Source of the DNA: JABMOV01 sp964344305
GTDB lineage: Bacteria > Fidelibacterota > Marinisomatia > Marinisomatales > JABMOV01
Direction: 5' to 3'
NCBI GenBank assembly: GCA_964344305.1
Contig: CAYFMT010000001.1
Span: 62,001 to 126,000 of the forward strand
Length of the DNA stretch: 64,000 bases
Shown here: positions 34,806-42,997 of the stretch, one piece after another
How positions within the stretch are numbered: position 1 is the stretch's first letter
Layout: the number at the start of each line of letters is the position of its first letter
Notes under the pieces: generated by a model
Told to the model about the DNA's origin: nothing
What the model saw: only the letters and a program-made list of their open reading frames with translations
Databases searched by the model: none
Program-made: the position numbers and the translations under genes

Positions 34806-35895
34806 GCCTTTTCTGCTTTGTCTTATGGTCTGGGCTGGTTTAACAGCCCAGACCCGGACAGTCACGGCAGAAGGCTTTGGTACAACACACAACGCCGCAC
34901 TTGAATCAGCAAAGCGTGATGCTGTTGAGCAGGGAGTGGGGGTGCTTATTGCCAGCGAAACCCTGGTGAAAAATGCACAGGTTGCTAATGACCGAATTCT
35001 AAGCAAATCAAATGGCTATGTAAAATCTTTCAAGGAGGAATATTCTGAACAGGGATCAGACGGACTCTGGACTGTTCGCATTACTGCTGATGTTACGGAT
35101 ATTCTGGATGAAGTGGTGCAGGACCAACTGGCTCTGGACCTCCTACTGGATTGGTTAGACAACCCTCGATTCCTTATACTCATAAATGAGCAGAATGTAG
35201 ATGACCCTACTACCATTTTTTCTGAGACAGAAATTGGTAAGATAATGGGTGAAAGGGGATTTGATATTGTGAGCCCCGCCATTACAAAGGCTCTACAGCA
35301 AAGGAACATAAATCTTGCTGAGCTGGAAAACGACCCTCTAAAGGCGGGAGCTCTTGCAGCAGAATTCGGTGCAGAATATATCGTAATAGGCAATGCACGC
35401 TCTGTGGCTGTTTCGAATCCAATTCTTGGATCAAGGTTTTCTGGACAGGGAAACATATCTGCGCAAATCGTCCGGGCAGACAACGCCCAGATTCTTGCAC
35501 AAGAAACATTTCATGGAAAAGCCACCCACGTAGATCCCATTACAGCAGGTATGTATTCCTTGAGGAATGCAGCCGAAGAACTAAGCCATTACCTTGTTGT
35601 GGAGTCTGTGAGAAAATGGTCTCTAGAACAGTCAAACGCCAGAACCATCACATTGCGTATCAACGGCGTGACGTACCGGGATAGAAAAACCATTGTTGCC
35701 TTTCTGGAAAATGAAATAAACAATGTTGAGAATGTGGACCTAAGAAGCTTTGCAGCTGGACTTGCAACGCTTTCTGTTGATTTTGCTGGCAGCAATGAAA
35801 CACTGGGGATGGCTATTGATGGAAAACAGATTGGTACCAAAACAATGTATATTACCGGCGAGACACCAAACAGCTTCGACATTTCACTGGAATAG
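34768..35895 (+). CDS. FlgT/LPP20-like exported protein
   Basis: The ATG at 34768 lies in the last 38 bases of the frameshifted gene and gives 375 residues with a signal-peptide-like start (IKPFLLCLMVWAGLTAQ). The segment TVTAEGFGTTHNAALESAKRDAVEQGVGVLIASET matches the repeat seen in FlgT and LPP20-type proteins (a-G-x-x-x-x-A-L-x-x-A-x-x-x-A). A middle part GFDIVSPAI...LAAEFGAEYIVIGNARS and ISAQIVRADNAQILAQETFHGKA is the CsgG/TolB-N-like strand set, and a C-terminal beta part (ARTITLRINGVTYRDRKTIVAFLENEI) follows. FlgT itself is a flagellar basal-body protein, but no flagellar genes are nearby, so only the fold is claimed. Confidence 0.65.
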   Translation: MQPIISTKLSSIKPFLLCLMVWAGLTAQTRTVTAEGFGTTHNAALESAKRDAVEQGVGVLIASETLVKNAQVANDRILSKSNGYVKSFKEEYSEQGSDGLWTVRITADVTDILDEVVQDQLALDLLLDWLDNPRFLILINEQNVDDPTTIFSETEIGKIMGERGFDIVSPAITKALQQRNINLAELENDPLKAGALAAEFGAEYIVIGNARSVAVSNPILGSRFSGQGNISAQIVRADNAQILAQETFHGKATHVDPITAGMYSLRNAAEELSHYLVVESVRKWSLEQSNARTITLRINGVTYRDRKTIVAFLENEINNVENVDLRSFAAGLATLSVDFAGSNETLGMAIDGKQIGTKTMYITGETPNSFDISLE

Positions 35896-35910
35896 CCAAG
35901 ACGTTTAAAT

Positions 35911-35930
35911 ATATTCTACCAATAGAATAT
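35911..35930. repeat. interrupted palindrome copy 1, TATTCTA-N4-TAGAATA
   Basis: ATATTCTA-CCAA-TAGAATAT lies 16 bases after the stop of the FlgT-like gene, with a second copy 195 bases downstream. The 267-base gap 35896-36162 has no gene and no clear promoter besides these. Confidence 0.6.
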
Positions 35931-36105
35931 ATAATGATAGCTATCCAACCTGCTCCTGGAGGCGGTCGGCAAGAAAACACCATAACATATTGTAATTATT
36001 TATCAAGAGGCCAACGAACAAAGCAAAAGAGTTAGCGCTCAATGGCTCAGTGAAAGCGACACAACTACTGATATCCCTTCTGAGGCCTGATTAAGTTTAA
36101 TACTG

Positions 36106-36123
36106 TATTCTAGCGATAGAATA
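36106..36123. repeat. interrupted palindrome copy 2, TATTCTA-N4-TAGAATA
   Basis: TATTCTA-GCGA-TAGAATA, the same arms as copy 1 with a different 4-base centre. It lies 40 bases downstream of the end of the convergent glutamine-amidotransferase-like gene. Confidence 0.6.
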
Positions 36124-36162
36124 TGTATTATTCTTGAGCTCGCAAGAACCAGCCATGGAACA

Positions 36163-37395
36163 CTATTTCACCAGCAACATCTTGGTTGTGTGGACACGCG
36201 CACCGCTTTCTAAAACGCAAAGATAGATTCCGCTTGAGACAGTTTTCGGAACCCAGGTAACGGTGTGTTCACCTGCTCCAAGATTTTCTGAGAGAAGCGT
36301 TTTCACATGTTTCCCCGATATAGTGTATATGGTGATATCCACATGAGATTCTGTTAATAGAGAAAAAGTAATTTTGGTGGAAGAGTTAAACGGGTTTGGG
36401 AAACTTGTAAGCAGATTATATGAGAAAGGCCCAGTTACGGTTTCGTTTGGCCTGAGAATATCTAGGGGCAGGGGATCAATCCCGCTTGGAGATATTTGTA
36501 AAAGTTCGTTATCCTGAAGAGCCGTCCAGAGCAAGGAACTTGCAGGTCCATCCTCTGGAGGATACGACATGACAGCCCGGTGGAACGATGGTACATTACT
36601 ATATGGGGCTTCGTCTAAAACAGCACCATCTGTATAGTACAGCATATTTGAACCACCATAGAGGTAAAGATTTTCTCCATCTGACAGCACAAATGTTTTA
36701 GGCGCGTGATTGTTTTCTACAAGGTTTAGTTCAGAAAGGGCATTGTTGAGCCCGTCTGACACGTTGAAATTTTGTTCTTCAATATTTTTCAAGACCCACA
36801 TAAAAAGCAACTCCGAATCTATCACAGAACTCCAGCCGGTTCCATACCAGGGCCCATCGCCGAATGTTTGCGGTGGATTAGAATATACCCAGCTGGAGTC
36901 ACCTCCATCTTCAGTGAGAAGTGACATAAGCATATTTTTGCTTAAGGTACCATTATGCATAAACCAGAAGGTGACGTCCCCCTTCTCTCGTATAAAGGGG
37001 TGCGGGTTTGGAATGCCGGACGCCCCAGAAGTACTTAGCCTTGTGTGGCCCATTGCAATGTTAGAGGCGCTTTGTATATCCATCACCAACGCCACGGAAC
37101 TATCGAAAACGGATTCACTTTCAACGAGGGGCAATGCTGAACGGAATGTATTATTTTCTGATGCGATCATGGTACTGTCTGAAAACACCAGAGACCACCC
37201 ATCATCATAGTCATACCCCTGTGTCTTGAAGGTCTCGATCTCATGGTATATATAATGATTGGAAGAATCATTTTCCGAATGTAAACCATGACCAGAAACG
37301 GCGATAACTGCCCACATCCTGCACGGAAAAGCGGTGCTGGACATTAACAGAAAAGCAATCAGGATAAGACGAGATGGTTTAGTAAAGATGTCCAT
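36163..37395 (-). CDS. exported class II glutamine-amidotransferase-like protein with sorting domain
   Basis: From the ATG at 37395 the product has 410 residues. The start MDIFTKPSRLILIAFLLMSSTAFPC is signal-peptide-like, and Cys25 is followed by RMWAVIAVSGHG, the form of the N-terminal nucleophile of class II amidotransferases (C-R-M-W/L-G). Further family blocks are MGHTRLSTSG, NPHPFI and FWFMHNGTL, which in that family bind glutamine and form the oxyanion site. A C-terminal type-A sorting domain ends the protein (SFPNPFNSSTKITF, ITIYTISGKHV, SGIYLCVLES). If cleavage occurs just before Cys25, an extracellular Ntn hydrolase would result. The open frame extends upstream to 37536, but those residues are not signal-like and overlap the divergent arsC start. 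Confidence 0.7.
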   Translation of the reverse strand: MDIFTKPSRLILIAFLLMSSTAFPCRMWAVIAVSGHGLHSENDSSNHYIYHEIETFKTQGYDYDDGWSLVFSDSTMIASENNTFRSALPLVESESVFDSSVALVMDIQSASNIAMGHTRLSTSGASGIPNPHPFIREKGDVTFWFMHNGTLSKNMLMSLLTEDGGDSSWVYSNPPQTFGDGPWYGTGWSSVIDSELLFMWVLKNIEEQNFNVSDGLNNALSELNLVENNHAPKTFVLSDGENLYLYGGSNMLYYTDGAVLDEAPYSNVPSFHRAVMSYPPEDGPASSLLWTALQDNELLQISPSGIDPLPLDILRPNETVTGPFSYNLLTSFPNPFNSSTKITFSLLTESHVDITIYTISGKHVKTLLSENLGAGEHTVTWVPKTVSSGIYLCVLESGARVHTTKMLLVK

Positions 37396-37522
37396 ATCCA
37401 AAGAAACTACACCAGAAGGAAAGAAAAGTAAACATTGAAACGGAAAACCGGTCAACAAAATACGGAATACCACTTTCCCAGAACATGTGATAATTTTCCA
37501 ACCAATTTTAGAAGGATTTACT

Positions 37523-37873
37523 ATGAGCAACATCACAATATATCACAACCCAAGATGCAGCAAAAGTCGACAGACCCTTCAGTTAATTGAAGAATCGGGT
37601 GTAAACCCAACCATTGTAAAATACATTGATTCACCACCGGATGAAGCCACGCTCAGAACACTGGCAGCAAGGCTCAATATGCGTCCAAAAGAATTTATTC
37701 GAAAAGGCGAATCAGCCTTCAAAGAACTCGGACTAAAAGACAAGCTGGACAATGATGCAGCCCTCTATACGGCTATGACCACACACCCAAAACTGATTGA
37801 GAGACCCATTGTTGTAAAGGGTGAGAAGGCTGTCCTGGGGCGGCCTCCGGAAAATGCAAAGACACTGCTCTAG
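37523..37873 (+). CDS. ArsC-family arsenate reductase-like protein
   Basis: A 116-residue thioredoxin-fold protein of the ArsC/Spx family. The redox motif is HNPRCSKSRQTL, with the catalytic Cys at about residue 11. The C-terminal part has LIERPIVVKGEKAVLGRPPENAKTLL, with the Arg residues that bind the oxyanion in ArsC (R-P-I-V and G-R-P). Glutaredoxin-dependent arsenate reduction is the family activity; related YfgD/YffB proteins have other roles. The ATG at 37523 was chosen because the family begins just before the ITIYHNP strand; the open frame to 37487 adds 12 residues. It is followed after two bases by the asparaginase-like gene. Confidence 0.88.
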   Translation: MSNITIYHNPRCSKSRQTLQLIEESGVNPTIVKYIDSPPDEATLRTLAARLNMRPKEFIRKGESAFKELGLKDKLDNDAALYTAMTTHPKLIERPIVVKGEKAVLGRPPENAKTLL

Positions 37874-37875
37874 AT

Positions 37876-38376
37876 ATGATACAGACAAAACCAATCCGCA
37901 TTTTTATCACCGGCGGTACGTTTGATAAAGAATACGATGAAATCAATGGAAAACTCTATTTTAAAGACACACACATGCATGAGATCCTTCAGCTGGGACG
38001 ATCGCGAGTAGATGTTGAGATCCGCACACTTATGTTGATTGACAGCGCCGAGATGACAGAGGATGATAGACACCTTATTTTAAAACACTGCAGCAAGACA
38101 CATGCTGATCAAATTGTCATCACTCATGGCACAGACACCATGGTAGAAACGGCAAAAGTCATTGCAGAAGGCAATCTGGAGAAAACCATTATTCTCACAG
38201 GCGCCATGATTCCTTATAAGTTTGGCAGCTCTGATGGGCTCTTCAATTTTGGTAGCGCGCTTGCATTTGTTCAATCCCTGCCACATGGCGTTTATGTTGC
38301 CATGAATGGCAGGTACTTTGATTTTGACAAAGTGATTAAGAACAAGAAAACGGGTGTCTTCGAAGACATAGATTGA
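37876..38376 (+). CDS. one-domain asparaginase-like protein
   Basis: A 166-residue protein that matches only the N-terminal domain of L-asparaginases (usually about 330 residues). The first catalytic motif FITGGTFDK holds the nucleophile-region Thr, and VITHGTDTMVETAKVI is the second TD motif. TIILTGAMIPYKFGSSDGLFNFGSALAF closes the domain. The C-terminal domain is absent, but the stop is clean and no frameshifted remainder follows, so it looks like a genuine short form, known in other bacteria, not a truncation. Enzyme activity without the second domain is uncertain. It is probably co-transcribed with arsC. Confidence 0.82.
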   Translation: MIQTKPIRIFITGGTFDKEYDEINGKLYFKDTHMHEILQLGRSRVDVEIRTLMLIDSAEMTEDDRHLILKHCSKTHADQIVITHGTDTMVETAKVIAEGNLEKTIILTGAMIPYKFGSSDGLFNFGSALAFVQSLPHGVYVAMNGRYFDFDKVIKNKKTGVFEDID

Positions 38377-38418
38377 TCCACCCTACTTACGTTTATACAT
38401 CTTAAATCGGACGATCCA

Positions 38419-39315
38419 TTGGCACGAAACAAACTGGTAAAAACGAAAGCCCGGGCATCATGGAAAACGCCTGTCACCCGGCTTATAACCCACATGTACT
38501 TAAGCGCGCTGTACCGATTGAACAAGCAACGGGCCATCAGCATTATTGGTAAATCCTTTTTTAGGCCTAACCCGCGCGACCTGAGAGTTGATGAAGTTGA
38601 TTTCTTGAAAAAGGGCGAACCGTTTAATGTCATTTCCCACAATACGACTATTCAGGGTTGGTCGTATGGTGAAGGACCCGCCATCCTTGCTGTTCATGGT
38701 TGGGCAAGCCGTGGAGGTCGGTTTGCACCACTACATGATCAACTATTAATGCATGGATACAAATTAGTCGTATTCGACGGACCGGGACACGGAGAGTCAG
38801 AAGGTCAAACCTCCAGTTATTTTGAAATGACAGATGCTGTTCGGGCTATGATTCATCATATTGGGCTTGAAAATATCGCCGGATTGTTTGGGCATTCATT
38901 TGGTGCCGCTGCTATTTTAAACGCAGTGCACAAGGAAAACATCCGACTGCCTGTTATACTGGAAGCCCCGGCGCTGCGCATGAAAAAAATACTGGATGAG
39001 TCAATTCAGAAGTACGGTGTCCCGCTATCGATTTTCCATTCCATTATATCCACATACGAAGAACGATTTGGGTATTCAATTGAGAAGGATGATCCCATTC
39101 TGTTGATACAGGAGATTACAAATCCCCTGTTGATCATCCACGATATCACAGATAAAACCACATCATTTAAAGATTCAAAAAATGTTGCAACACACAGTAA
39201 AAATATTCAGATGATTGAAACGGACGGTTACGGTCACTCAAGGATATTGACGAATCATCAACATATTCAAGAATCTATTGATTTCTTTGGTATCCATCTA
39301 TCCACCAATCCCTAA
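38419..39315 (+). CDS. alpha/beta hydrolase
   Basis: A 298-residue alpha/beta-fold hydrolase. The oxyanion-loop region is ILAVHGWASRGGRFAPLHDQL, the nucleophile elbow is LFGHSFGAAAIL (G-H-S-F-G), an Asp-containing strand LLIIHDITDKTTSF and a late His in DGYGHSRIL supply the rest of the triad. The N-terminus ALYRLNKQRAISIIGKSFFRPNPRDL resembles other bacterial hydrolases of this type. The first codon is probably the TTG at 38419, since no ATG lies close to a ribosome site; MYLSALYR further in (about 38494) is an alternative. Substrate unknown. It converges with the TonB receptor and overlaps it by three bases. Confidence 0.85.
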   Translation: MARNKLVKTKARASWKTPVTRLITHMYLSALYRLNKQRAISIIGKSFFRPNPRDLRVDEVDFLKKGEPFNVISHNTTIQGWSYGEGPAILAVHGWASRGGRFAPLHDQLLMHGYKLVVFDGPGHGESEGQTSSYFEMTDAVRAMIHHIGLENIAGLFGHSFGAAAILNAVHKENIRLPVILEAPALRMKKILDESIQKYGVPLSIFHSIISTYEERFGYSIEKDDPILLIQEITNPLLIIHDITDKTTSFKDSKNVATHSKNIQMIETDGYGHSRILTNHQHIQESIDFFGIHLSTNP

Positions 39316-41486
39316 AGTGCCACCTGAACCATACCGGTTATTTTCCATGGGGCAACAGGTAAAACCGTAAAAGGCCCAAGACCTCGGGCGAACACATTGT
39401 TTGATAGAATTTTTTCAGCATTGATTTGAACCGCAGCGTTATTGTGGCGATAGGAAATCAACACGAAATTGGTTTGATAACCCTCAACCCAAAGAGTGTT
39501 TTCATAATTGATGTACTGATCTGATACAAGGCGGAATCCGGCGCCCACCATCGCCCCAGAGGGAAAATCTTTACGAAGAGAAACCTGTTGAATTTCCGTA
39601 GGCGTAAATACAGGCGAGTGTCCTGAGAAGTCAGAAATGGTTGTCTTTCCATCCTCGGTGGCTGTGAGAGCACGGAAACTAACCATCGCTGATATGGTGA
39701 ATGAAGTGGAGACGCTGGCATACCAACCGGATGGGGATATATAGTGCGCATAAATATCAAGCCCGCTAGTTTCCTGAGCACCGATGGACGTATAGATATT
39801 ACCTTGAAGCGGACCAGTTAAGGGTACACTGATATTATCACGCCTTAATGAATATAACGAGAGGGTTGATTGAATACGGTTGTTGAGTGCCCTAAACTTG
39901 ACACCGCCTTCAAACTGGGTGCTGAATTCTGGATCATCAACAATACGTGTTCCAGAACCAAAAGCACGGCTTGCGTTGATGTAAATGGAAAGATCATCGG
40001 TCTCATTGTAAACAACGCCCATCATGGGGCTTAGCTTTATAACGTCGCGCTCTACGGCTGTTGGTGTGCTTGTGAGAACCTGTCCCACGATTTGCAATTC
40101 CGAATTGGTTCTATCGGTAAAAAAGAAGAGATAATCCAGACGCATCCCTAAGAACAATTGAACGCGAGAAAACAGGGAGATAAAATCCACACAATACCCA
40201 GCCAGATTTAGAGATGTTTCATTTGTGAGAGCATTCAAGCGCGTTTGAAAGAGCGAGTCTGCAGCAACAGGATCCTCTGGATGGAATAAGTATACCCAGT
40301 CCAAAGGTAAGAACTTTTGACGGGTTTGGCTGCGAATTAGCCGGGTTTCAATCCCGGTCATAATACTGTGAGACATACGCGACAGGTGTAGAGACTTATA
40401 ATAATCGAACTGATTGCCCACCAGGGTCATGTTGTCGTAAAAACCATAAACATGCCTGCCCACAGTAACCTGACCTACCATAGAATTATATTCTGGAAGT
40501 CGAAGCATGGTAAAATACGAAAATCCATCCAGGGCTTTCATGTAAAGCTTATTATTCATGTGGGATGTTTTAGATATTTTGCGAAAATAATCTGCCCTAA
40601 ATCGCAAGGAGTTGTATTGTATTTCATCCTTGTTGGACTGATAGGAAAGACCCTTTAATTCTAAGGGCAGGTGCCACCCATCCTCATCTTGAAAAAAGGG
40701 AATGCCCACATCTGGAACACCGTCCTGGTGCTGATACTCAACAGTTAGGCTCAGGGAGCTGTACCAATTAATCTGCCAGTGGAATGCAGGATTCAATCCA
40801 TAGGATCGGACAAACGTATGTGGACGCGAAGTGCGGGATTCCTGCCACATACCGTTGATACGTGTAGCCAAAGGCTGGTGTCGTTTTCCAAAATTTAAGT
40901 CGAAGGTTTCAAGGTAGGACCTGTAGGACCCGTGGGAGAGAGTCATTTTTTTGTGAGGCGTGAAGGTTGCTTGTTTATGAATAAGATTAATCGCGCCTGA
41001 AAGTGAATTCCCACCGTATAGAAATGAGGCGGGTCCCAAAAGAACTTCCACTTGATCCACATTGTACATGTTATGGAACCCAAACCCAAAAAAATCAAAA
41101 AGACTTATATTTGGGTCCGGCGCACCATCGTAAAGAACTAATCCAGAGGTATTGGAATTATACCCGCGAATAATAAAATAATCTGATGTTCCGAGACTGG
41201 ATTGAACATTGATACTGGTAAGCTGTGACAAGGCATCGCTCAGGGTTTTGGCCTGTTTTTCTTCAAGGGCTTTACGGGTAACAATTTCTACCTGAACAGG
41301 GGTTGTTCGGATTTCAAGGGGCATTTTCGCCACCACATTGCTGACATCTGTTGTACGAGAGTATCGATCGGCGATGACCGTAATCGGTCGCATCTTGTAT
41401 ACAAATGTGGAGTCCGTATTCTGACCAGGCAAAATCCACATAAAACTCCAGAGAAGTAAAAGAGCTTTAGTATAGATGGTGTGCAT
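39312..41486 (-). CDS. TonB-dependent receptor (siderophore-receptor-like)
   Basis: Outer-membrane active-transport channel of 724 residues. A signal peptide (KALLLLWSFMWILPGQ) is followed by a plug domain (about 50-170) with TPVQVEIVTRKALEEKQAKTL, FIIRGYNSNTSGLVLYDGAPD, VDQVEVLLGPASFLYGGNSLSGAINLI, typical of siderophore/FhuA-like receptors. A 22-strand type barrel fills the rest, ending in an aromatic-hydrophobic strand (WKITGMVQVAL). The ligand is unknown; the plug style suggests ferric siderophores but no synthesis or ABC uptake genes are adjacent. No carboxypeptidase-regulatory-like domain precedes the plug, unlike the two other receptors in the window. Confidence 0.92.
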   Translation of the reverse strand: MHTIYTKALLLLWSFMWILPGQNTDSTFVYKMRPITVIADRYSRTTDVSNVVAKMPLEIRTTPVQVEIVTRKALEEKQAKTLSDALSQLTSINVQSSLGTSDYFIIRGYNSNTSGLVLYDGAPDPNISLFDFFGFGFHNMYNVDQVEVLLGPASFLYGGNSLSGAINLIHKQATFTPHKKMTLSHGSYRSYLETFDLNFGKRHQPLATRINGMWQESRTSRPHTFVRSYGLNPAFHWQINWYSSLSLTVEYQHQDGVPDVGIPFFQDEDGWHLPLELKGLSYQSNKDEIQYNSLRFRADYFRKISKTSHMNNKLYMKALDGFSYFTMLRLPEYNSMVGQVTVGRHVYGFYDNMTLVGNQFDYYKSLHLSRMSHSIMTGIETRLIRSQTRQKFLPLDWVYLFHPEDPVAADSLFQTRLNALTNETSLNLAGYCVDFISLFSRVQLFLGMRLDYLFFFTDRTNSELQIVGQVLTSTPTAVERDVIKLSPMMGVVYNETDDLSIYINASRAFGSGTRIVDDPEFSTQFEGGVKFRALNNRIQSTLSLYSLRRDNISVPLTGPLQGNIYTSIGAQETSGLDIYAHYISPSGWYASVSTSFTISAMVSFRALTATEDGKTTISDFSGHSPVFTPTEIQQVSLRKDFPSGAMVGAGFRLVSDQYINYENTLWVEGYQTNFVLISYRHNNAAVQINAEKILSNNVFARGLGPFTVLPVAPWKITGMVQVAL

Positions 41487-41626
41487 TATTATTACCGAAT
41501 CAACAGGACAATTTAGAACGAAATCTTAAACATGTCATTCAACGTTCAGCCTTGAAGTCTTGAACATTCCTCGGTAAAATGTTTTATTGTTCCACTCACA
41601 AAACACAATCGTATAGTGAGGAAATC

Positions 41627-42997
41627 ATGAAAGCCTATCAACATCTTTTTTGGCTTATAATTCTCTGTGCATTAATTGGCAAACCCCAAAACCCGAAAGA
41701 CACAGTCTATAAAAGAGCCTGGGACACTGCCATGGAAGACGGAACCGTAAACAAGGACGAAAGAGCCCTTTTGCTCCTGCTGGCAGAATCGCAGTCCATT
41801 TCACCGGACAGCGCATCCACGCTGGAAATGAAATGGTTAGGGATGATTGACAACAAGCTTGACCAGTCAGGTCGGTGGCCCCTGGTGCTTCAAAACATGA
41901 TTCTGGGAACGGGCATCTATGGATGGGCCATCCCCTTTGTGTTGGACGCGGAAGACGGGCGCTGGTATGTGGGCACAGAAATGTTGTCTCTAGGAGGATC
42001 TTTCTATCTTACCTATAACTATACAAGAAACATGAATATATCACACGCCCGGGCACACATGATGAGATACGGCGGGATCATTGGATTGCGGTATGGGTTC
42101 GGAATAAACACCATCTTTGAACTAAACAGTGAATTTGATAGATACAATCCACAGACAGGAGAGGAGTATAATGTAATTAAAAAATCCTGGGCCTGGGTTC
42201 TCATGGCGTCTGTTCCTGCGGGAATCTGGGGTGGCGACTGGCTATACCAAAAACTTGAACCGAGCAACGGCCAGGCCTGGGCACTCATGGGATGGACACT
42301 GGTTGGTGGCGCGACCATGCGTTCTTTTACAAATTATGTATTTCCGGATCCGCATTATGGCGAGGATGAAGAATTTGAGAACTATTCCCACGAAGAAACA
42401 GAAGAGAGAGACAGGGAGTTCGAAAAGTGGGTTCGAAAACAAACAGCCATTGAATTATTGGCAGGATATCCACTGGGGTTTTATGTGGGAAAAAAACTAA
42501 CCATGGGTAAACAATACACATTCGGTGATGCCCTGATGCTGTACCAGGGATACATGTTTGGGTTTAACAACACCATGATGCTGCAGACGCTAATGGAAGA
42601 TTTGTCCAAGGCAGAATTTGATGAAAATCGATTTCTGTTCCTTGGTTGTGTGGGTGCCGTCGGTGGTTTGCTGTATTATGACAGGTGGATATCACCCTAC
42701 GATTTTACAGCGGGGCAGGCAATTATGATGGCCCTTGGGTCGGCATCTGGAACAGCTTTCGGATTTGGTACAGCCATCATAACAGACACAAGAAAACCGG
42801 CAGCCACCATGATTCTTGCCCTGGCAGGACATGGAGCCGGAGTGTATCTAACGCGGAAAATTGTGGATGTGAAAAAAGCAGGGTCTCTTGCCAAAGATGA
42901 ACAAAAGACCCTGAGCATGTTACCCTACGTCATGCCATATCGCTACAACCAGGCATCTCGCCTGGCCGCTGGAATTTCTATTGGACTGGTTTTTTAG
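41627..42997 (+). CDS. hypothetical multi-pass membrane protein with signal peptide
   Basis: Unrecognised protein of 456 residues from the ATG at 41627 (GTGAGGAAATC site). A signal peptide-like start (KAYQHLFWLIILCALIG) is followed by an acidic helical segment DTAMEDGTVNKDERALLLLLAES reminiscent of TerB-like domains. Then come alternating Gly/Ala/aromatic segments (MILGTGIYGWAIPFVLD, WVLMASVPAGIWGGDW, LGCVGAVGGLLYYDRW, MMALGSASGTAFGFGTAI, ILALAGHGAGVYL). The alternating pattern could be either membrane helices or outer-membrane strands. It sits between two TonB receptors and converges with the OprC-like one, overlapping it by four bases. No function is claimed. Confidence 0.65.
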   Translation: MKAYQHLFWLIILCALIGKPQNPKDTVYKRAWDTAMEDGTVNKDERALLLLLAESQSISPDSASTLEMKWLGMIDNKLDQSGRWPLVLQNMILGTGIYGWAIPFVLDAEDGRWYVGTEMLSLGGSFYLTYNYTRNMNISHARAHMMRYGGIIGLRYGFGINTIFELNSEFDRYNPQTGEEYNVIKKSWAWVLMASVPAGIWGGDWLYQKLEPSNGQAWALMGWTLVGGATMRSFTNYVFPDPHYGEDEEFENYSHEETEERDREFEKWVRKQTAIELLAGYPLGFYVGKKLTMGKQYTFGDALMLYQGYMFGFNNTMMLQTLMEDLSKAEFDENRFLFLGCVGAVGGLLYYDRWISPYDFTAGQAIMMALGSASGTAFGFGTAIITDTRKPAATMILALAGHGAGVYLTRKIVDVKKAGSLAKDEQKTLSMLPYVMPYRYNQASRLAAGISIGLVF

